A DNA stretch of 44,024 bases from Lachnospiraceae bacterium. GTDB lineage: Bacteria > Bacillota > Clostridia > Lachnospirales > Lachnospiraceae. Shown here one piece after another: positions 39,832-44,024 of the stretch. The first letter of the stretch is position 1. Every line of letters begins with the position of its first letter. The translations under genes were made by a program, and so were the position numbers. Under the pieces are notes generated by a model. That model had not been told where the DNA came from and made no database searches. It saw nothing but the letters and a program-made list of their open reading frames with translations. Location: the NCBI GenBank assembly GCA_028727605.1, contig JAQYOA010000142.1, positions 1 to 44,024 on the forward strand, written 5' to 3'.

Positions 39832-39832
39832 A

Positions 39833-41584
39833 CTATTTGGATTCTTCTTTTGTTATAGAGTATTTTTCAAGAGTTTCCTGCTTTTTCTGCTCTCTGGCTT
39901 TTGCGTTTTTCAGATCAAGGGCCAGAAGTTTTTCATATCCCAGGCTGTTCAGCTCTTCCTGTAACTCCGACAGGAGAGTTGAAAAAGCGGTTTCATCGGA
40001 TGCAAAAACCATATTCCAGGAGTAGGATTGGATCGCATTCTGACATTGGGTTCGAATGGTGGTTTCCTCTGTGGTTTCCTCCTCGGCGGTATAACCGCAG
40101 CCGGGGGATACCAGCAGCTTATCATTTTCGATCAGGTATTCCATAGAGGTGTCAGCGTTCATAACGCGGCGCCAGTCTTCCTCAAGAGGAGAGGAATCCG
40201 ATTCGATGAGGGAATCCCACAGCTGGTACTGATACGGATATCCGTTGTTATCGGGATCGCTTTTGCAGACCGGTGTGTAATTCAGTCTGCAGATGCCGTC
40301 GGACCAGAGACAGCCGCCATAGGATTCGGGCATTTCCGTGGGAATTCCGGAGAGTGCCTGTTCTCCGAATTCGGTCAGGTAAGGACCGTTTTCCCCGTAT
40401 TCCCAGCATAAGCCTTCCGGCCCTGCCGTTCCGTACAGGGAATCGGCACCGCTCAGCTGAATGCCCTCAGGGGAATAGAGCCAGTCGATAAAATCCGCCA
40501 TTCGCTCCGGGTCTTTTGCCTTGGAACCGACTGCAATCACGGTATTGTAATTGCCCTCGGGACTGCAGCCGTAGGAATAGATTTCCATATCTGCGATATC
40601 GATCATCATATATCCCTTGCCCTCTGATTTTCGCTCATCCGTGTTGTATTGGATTTTTGACAGCCATGGCCAGGGAGAGAAGAGAATCTGCCCTGCCTCA
40701 TACTTTTCATAAAGGGATCCATAGCTTTGGGTGCCGGATTCGGGATCAACAAGGCCCATCTGATTTGCCTCAAAAAGAAGATGCAGACTTCTGACATACA
40801 GAGAATCCGGATCGACAATATTCTGGAAATCGCTGCTGTCTCCCTTTGCCAGAACAAAACCGCATTCTTCGTATCCGTAAAGGGAACAGAACTGTTTGGC
40901 GGCAGCCATCATGTTTTTGTCCCAGTCGCGGAAGAAAGAGAATCCGTAAGTTTTTTCTCCGTTTTCTGCGATTGGTTCCAGTTCCTGCATTTCCAGCAGC
41001 AAGGGAAGCAGATCTTCCAGAGTCTCCACCTGCGGATAACCGAGAGCCTGATACAGATCCCAGCGGATACAGGGACTGTAGGTGGATTCCACCGTTTCCT
41101 TTGGGGTGGAAGGATCATTCATGGACAGCTCGGAGGGAATCGCATAGATACTTCCCTCTTCTACCGGGTCGTTCATCAGACGGATGGCAGTCTCAAAACG
41201 CATAATCTGTTTGTCTTCCAGATAAGAATTCAGATCTGCAAGGAGACCTCTCGAGACCAGTTCCTGCAGCCGTCCGTTTTCGCCGCTGCAGATAATCAGA
41301 TCTCCCAGATTTCCTGCCGCGGAGCCTACTTCAAACAGAGTATCACCGCCTCCGGATACATTGGGAGCAATGATATTGAGCTCCATATTAAATTTGTCTT
41401 TTACGATTTTTGCAAACCAGCCGGATTGTATGCCCTGATAGTTGGAGAGACTGTCGAAGACATCTACAACAAGAAACTCTTCGTAGGGACAGGTGTCAGT
41501 TTCCTTTCCCGGCAGAGAGCACCCGCTCATCATCAGTACAGATGCCATAAGGCATGCTGCTATTTTTTGTGTTCGGTGTTTCAT
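39833..41584 (-). CDS. Second extracellular sugar-binding lipoprotein (paralogue)
   Basis: 583 residues. The signal MKHRTQKIAACLMASVLMMS leads to Cys22 (SGCSLPG). Throughout it is like the first binding protein in the same order: VDVFDSLSNYQGIQSGWFAK, then DKFNMELNIIAPN, IRWDLYQALGYPQVETLEDL, FRDWDKNMM and WLYSPEGIQLSGADS. So both derive from one ancestor. Parts are quite different (for example MQELEPIAENGEKTYGFSF against MKAICPEDDNGKTTYG). ATG 41584 follows GAGG at 8 bases; a frame to 41695 has no ribosome site. It is divergent from the YesN regulator by about 250 bases and may be a separate sensory or alternative-substrate receptor. Confidence 0.92.
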   Translation of the reverse strand: MKHRTQKIAACLMASVLMMSGCSLPGKETDTCPYEEFLVVDVFDSLSNYQGIQSGWFAKIVKDKFNMELNIIAPNVSGGGDTLFEVGSAAGNLGDLIICSGENGRLQELVSRGLLADLNSYLEDKQIMRFETAIRLMNDPVEEGSIYAIPSELSMNDPSTPKETVESTYSPCIRWDLYQALGYPQVETLEDLLPLLLEMQELEPIAENGEKTYGFSFFRDWDKNMMAAAKQFCSLYGYEECGFVLAKGDSSDFQNIVDPDSLYVRSLHLLFEANQMGLVDPESGTQSYGSLYEKYEAGQILFSPWPWLSKIQYNTDERKSEGKGYMMIDIADMEIYSYGCSPEGNYNTVIAVGSKAKDPERMADFIDWLYSPEGIQLSGADSLYGTAGPEGLCWEYGENGPYLTEFGEQALSGIPTEMPESYGGCLWSDGICRLNYTPVCKSDPDNNGYPYQYQLWDSLIESDSSPLEEDWRRVMNADTSMEYLIENDKLLVSPGCGYTAEEETTEETTIRTQCQNAIQSYSWNMVFASDETAFSTLLSELQEELNSLGYEKLLALDLKNAKAREQKKQETLEKYSITKEESK

Positions 41585-41836
41585 AGTAATGTACCTCATT
41601 GCCAGTGGTATTTGTGTTACTTTACCATATTTTTCGAAAAATTGAAAACCGTCAAAATCCGTTATGATTCGCATACAGATTTTGCTATCAAGCAAAAAAC
41701 GCGTGGAAAAGGGAGGATAAAATAGTATATAATGGGAACAGGGTCAAAAAGGCATGTATTTTTTTGTGACCGCGAAATATGAGCAAGCAGCCATTTTTGG
41801 AAGAAAAATGAGCGGATACAGGTAAGAGGTAGAGCT

Positions 41837-43399
41837 ATGGAAACAGTACTGATTGCGGATGATGAACATGAGATTCGGGATGGACTGAAGCTGTTGATTG
41901 ACTGGGAGGAGCTGGGGTTTGAGATTTGCGCCGAAGCTTCCAATGGGGAAGAAGCGCTGCAGAAAATGCTGACGCTCGAGCCAAGTCTGACACTCCTTGA
42001 TATTAAACTGCCCAAAATGTACGGAACGGAGATTATTCGTATTGCCCGGGAAAAGGGGTATAAGGGAAAAGTTCTGATTTTAAGCGGTTATGCGGAATTT
42101 TCCTATGCTCAGATTGCCATGCGCTACGGTGCGGAGAGTTATCTGACCAAACCGATCGATGAAGATGAACTGACAGAGGCGGTTCGCAGAATCAAGTCCG
42201 AACTGGAACAGGAACATACCAGTTCCAAACAGATTCGGAGCCTGAAACACAAAGCGAAAGATGTGATTCTCCATGAAATTATTACCGGAAGTGCTGCCGA
42301 TGCTTCCGCCTTAAGCCGTCAGGAGCTTCGCGATATGAATCTGGATGCGGATATTTACCAGGTGGTCATTTATGAAAAGTTCGGGATGGAACCGCAGGAT
42401 GTCGGATATAGCTTCGCGGATCTGCTGAAGATTACGAACAAGGGAAATCATACCTTTGAATATTTGAAGGAAGATCAGAATGAGGTGATTCTGTTAAAAG
42501 GCAGATATGCCCTGTCCCGTTTTGAGGATTTTCTGAAACACTATGAGCAGAATCCGCCTCAGCCGGGAAGTCCGATGCACTCTCTGTTTCTGGCCTACGG
42601 GCATCCGGTGGAGAGCCTGTCAGAAATCAGTCTGTCCTATGAGGAAGCGGCAGCGCTTTGCAGGAGAAGATTCTTCTGCGTACAGGATCAGCATACCCTG
42701 GGATACAAAGAACTCCCGGATCTGGAAAAGCGAAATCTGGATATCAGCACGGAAAGCCTGAATGAGTACAGCTCCAAACTGACCGGTTATCTCCTGTCGT
42801 TTAACCGTAATAAGATAGCAGAGACGCTTTATGATCTGGAAGACTATCTGTATCACGTCAGAAATGATATCAAAACAGTGAAGCTGTTTCTGACCGATTT
42901 GTATTTTCAGATCAAGGAGTCGGCGAACCGGATCTACAATTCCGGAACGATCCCCTTTCCCACCAACACACAGGCGATGAATTACATAGAGAACTGTCAT
43001 TATCTATATGAGATCATCCGGTTTTTGTCGGAACAGCTGGAGCAGATTATTCAGGCGACCGGAAATCCCAACCGGGATACAATTCTGGATGATGTGCTGT
43101 ACTATATTGATCATAATTATCAGAAAAATCTGAAGCTGGAAACAATAGCACCGCTGTTTGGCTACAGCAGCGGTTATCTGGGGAAAATTTTCAGCAAGAC
43201 GGTGGGAGAAAATTTTGTCTCTTACCTTGACCGGAAGAGAATTGAACATGCGAAAATCCTGCTGGAGCAAAACAACCTGAAGGTCTATGAAATCGCGGAG
43301 CAGGTAGGTTATTGCAACGTGGATTATTTCCATAAAAAATTCAAGAAATTCGAAAAAATCAGTCCGGCGGAGTATCGGAAACAATTTTTTGAAAAATAA
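41837..43399 (+). CDS. YesN-type response regulator (receiver + AraC DNA-binding domain)
   Basis: 520 residues. An N-terminal receiver domain (about 1-120): VLIADDEHEIRDGLKLLIDW, phospho-acceptor D55 in LLDIKLPKM, and the Lys in YLTKPIDEDEL. A central ~280-residue region of unknown fold follows, then a C-terminal AraC domain: NLKLETIAPLFGYSSGYLGK and LKVYEIAEQVGYCNVDYFHK, ending ISPAEYRKQF. Such a layout pairs with YesM-type kinases. It is the partner of the kinase at 33548 and should activate the permease/binding-protein genes and probably the GH94 gene. AAGAGGTAGAG precedes ATG 41837. Confidence 0.95.
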   Translation: METVLIADDEHEIRDGLKLLIDWEELGFEICAEASNGEEALQKMLTLEPSLTLLDIKLPKMYGTEIIRIAREKGYKGKVLILSGYAEFSYAQIAMRYGAESYLTKPIDEDELTEAVRRIKSELEQEHTSSKQIRSLKHKAKDVILHEIITGSAADASALSRQELRDMNLDADIYQVVIYEKFGMEPQDVGYSFADLLKITNKGNHTFEYLKEDQNEVILLKGRYALSRFEDFLKHYEQNPPQPGSPMHSLFLAYGHPVESLSEISLSYEEAAALCRRRFFCVQDQHTLGYKELPDLEKRNLDISTESLNEYSSKLTGYLLSFNRNKIAETLYDLEDYLYHVRNDIKTVKLFLTDLYFQIKESANRIYNSGTIPFPTNTQAMNYIENCHYLYEIIRFLSEQLEQIIQATGNPNRDTILDDVLYYIDHNYQKNLKLETIAPLFGYSSGYLGKIFSKTVGENFVSYLDRKRIEHAKILLEQNNLKVYEIAEQVGYCNVDYFHKKFKKFEKISPAEYRKQFFEK

Positions 43400-43403
43400 A
43401 AAA

Positions 43404-43437
43404 CGGAGACTGTTTTGTGAACAGTCTCTGTTTTTTT
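43404..43437 (+). terminator. Terminator between the response regulator and the GH94 gene
   Basis: An 11-pair stem CGGAGACTGTT with AACAGTCTCTG around TTGTG, followed by TTTTTTT. It also has A's before it, so it can act for the convergent GH94 transcript. Confidence 0.9.
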
Positions 43438-43463
43438 GGAAAAATGGAGATTTATTGTTAGAA

Positions 43464-44024
43464 TCAGCCCATGACTGCTTCTACCTGATATTGTGTGACA
43501 CCCTCCTGCGGTTTCAGGCAAGTGCCGGTTACCGGGGTTCCGTTAACCGTGATGGAGGAGATACCCTTCTCCACGCCGTTTGGATTTGTCACATGGATGT
43601 GATAAACGGCACCGCGGAAGATTCGGGTTATGGAAAATTCCTTCAGATCGGAAGGAATACACGGATCAACATTCAGGCCGTCGAAATCCGGCTGAATACC
43701 CAGGATGTATTGAGAAACATTGACAAAAGTCCAGGCAGCTGTTCCGGTCAGCCAGCTGTTCTTGGCTTCTCCGTGTTTCGGTGCATCTTTTCCGGCAATC
43801 ATCTGAGAATATACATAAGGCTCTGTGCGGTGAATTTCACTGATGTCTTCAATGTAAGCAGGGGAGGTTCTGCGGTAAATTTCAAATGCGCGGTTTCCTC
43901 TGCCGATTCTTGTCTCCGCGATGGAAACCCAGGGATTGTTATGGCAGAAAATACCTGCATTTTCCTTGTATCCCGGCGGATAGGAGGTAATTTCTCCGAG
44001 ATTTACATAATATCTGGAATAAGC
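43464..44024 (-). CDS. GH94-family glycoside phosphorylase, C-terminal part (5' end outside the window)
   Basis: 187 residues are visible, open up to the right edge of the window. Motifs of the GH94 cellobiose/oligosaccharide phosphorylases are present: [41 protein letters not shown] and [20 protein letters not shown]. The C-terminal domain includes [17 protein letters not shown] and a SITVNGTPV beta strand. These enzymes split a beta-linked disaccharide with phosphate, releasing sugar-1-phosphate. The catalytic Asp lies upstream, outside the window, so specificity cannot be judged. With the YesMN system and sugar ABC genes it fits an intracellular degradation pathway for an imported beta-oligosaccharide. 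Confidence 0.93.
   Translation of the reverse strand, partial: AYSRYYVNLGEITSYPPGYKENAGIFCHNNPWVSIAETRIGRGNRAFEIYRRTSPAYIEDISEIHRTEPYVYSQMIAGKDAPKHGEAKNSWLTGTAAWTFVNVSQYILGIQPDFDGLNVDPCIPSDLKEFSITRIFRGAVYHIHVTNPNGVEKGISSITVNGTPVTGTCLKPQEGVTQYQVEAVMG

Noticed and set aside
41631-41642. Palindrome TTTTTCGAAAAA in the binding-protein/response-regulator interval
   Set aside because: Short, low-complexity, expected by chance in AT-rich DNA.

Overview
The window looks like a chromosomal segment of a gut-type Firmicute, most likely a Lachnospiraceae relative (Blautia/Ruminococcus/Dorea-like). Pointers are the moderate base composition, strong GGAGG ribosome sites, a CIRCE heat-shock operator, and YesM/YesN-LplB-LplC carbohydrate uptake next to GH3 and GH94 enzymes. 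The anaerobic cobalamin enzymes CbiK/CbiL and many single-gene GNAT acetyltransferases also fit. The species cannot be fixed from the sequence alone. I see no rRNA, tRNA, CRISPR array, intact insertion sequence or prophage.

Bases 1-13.4 kb are a patchwork of small accessory units. They hold the 3' end of a betaine-aldehyde-type dehydrogenase, five separate GNAT acetyltransferases, and a CIRCE-controlled hsp20. A CPA2-type cation/proton antiporter lies behind a clear fluoride riboswitch with a terminator expression platform. An ECF sigma/anti-sigma pair has a plausible self-recognised promoter. The rest is an L-rhamnose mutarotase coupled to a tiny membrane protein, a DUF134-NifX fusion, a zinc alcohol dehydrogenase and a cysteine-rich protein of unknown function. 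Between these lies gene debris: a decayed RelB/ParE toxin-antitoxin locus and the first 30 codons of a Nudix hydrolase.

Bases 13.4-17.9 kb are one leftward operon: cbiL, ABC ATPase, ABC-2 permease, cbiK and a membrane-anchored protein with two NEAT-like domains. It joins early corrin synthesis, cobalt insertion, a transporter and a tetrapyrrole-type surface binder in one unit, and is the best candidate here for an uncharacterised system.

Bases 18-26.9 kb hold an AraC regulator divergent from a sugar O-acetyltransferase, then a rearranged AT-rich stretch. That stretch has a disrupted matrixin protease, a 71-bp direct repeat on either side of a lipoprotein gene, and a small duplicated piece of the acetyltransferase. 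Next come a membrane-anchored subtilase fused to a C-type lectin domain, an ABC-F protein with a mini-ORF leader, and a YunG-like protein.

Bases 27-44 kb are mainly carbohydrate use. There is a GH3 glycosidase, an AraC regulator overlapping a gene for an HPr-like protein that lacks the phosphorylatable histidine, a MarR-TauE pair behind a 26-bp perfect palindrome, and an XRE-type regulator divergent from a small membrane protein. The YesM histidine kinase, two LplB/LplC-type permeases, two paralogous solute-binding lipoproteins (one convergent), the YesN response regulator and the C-terminal part of a GH94 phosphorylase complete it. The likely logic is that YesM/YesN sense and induce uptake of an oligosaccharide, which GH94 and GH3 then cleave inside the cell.
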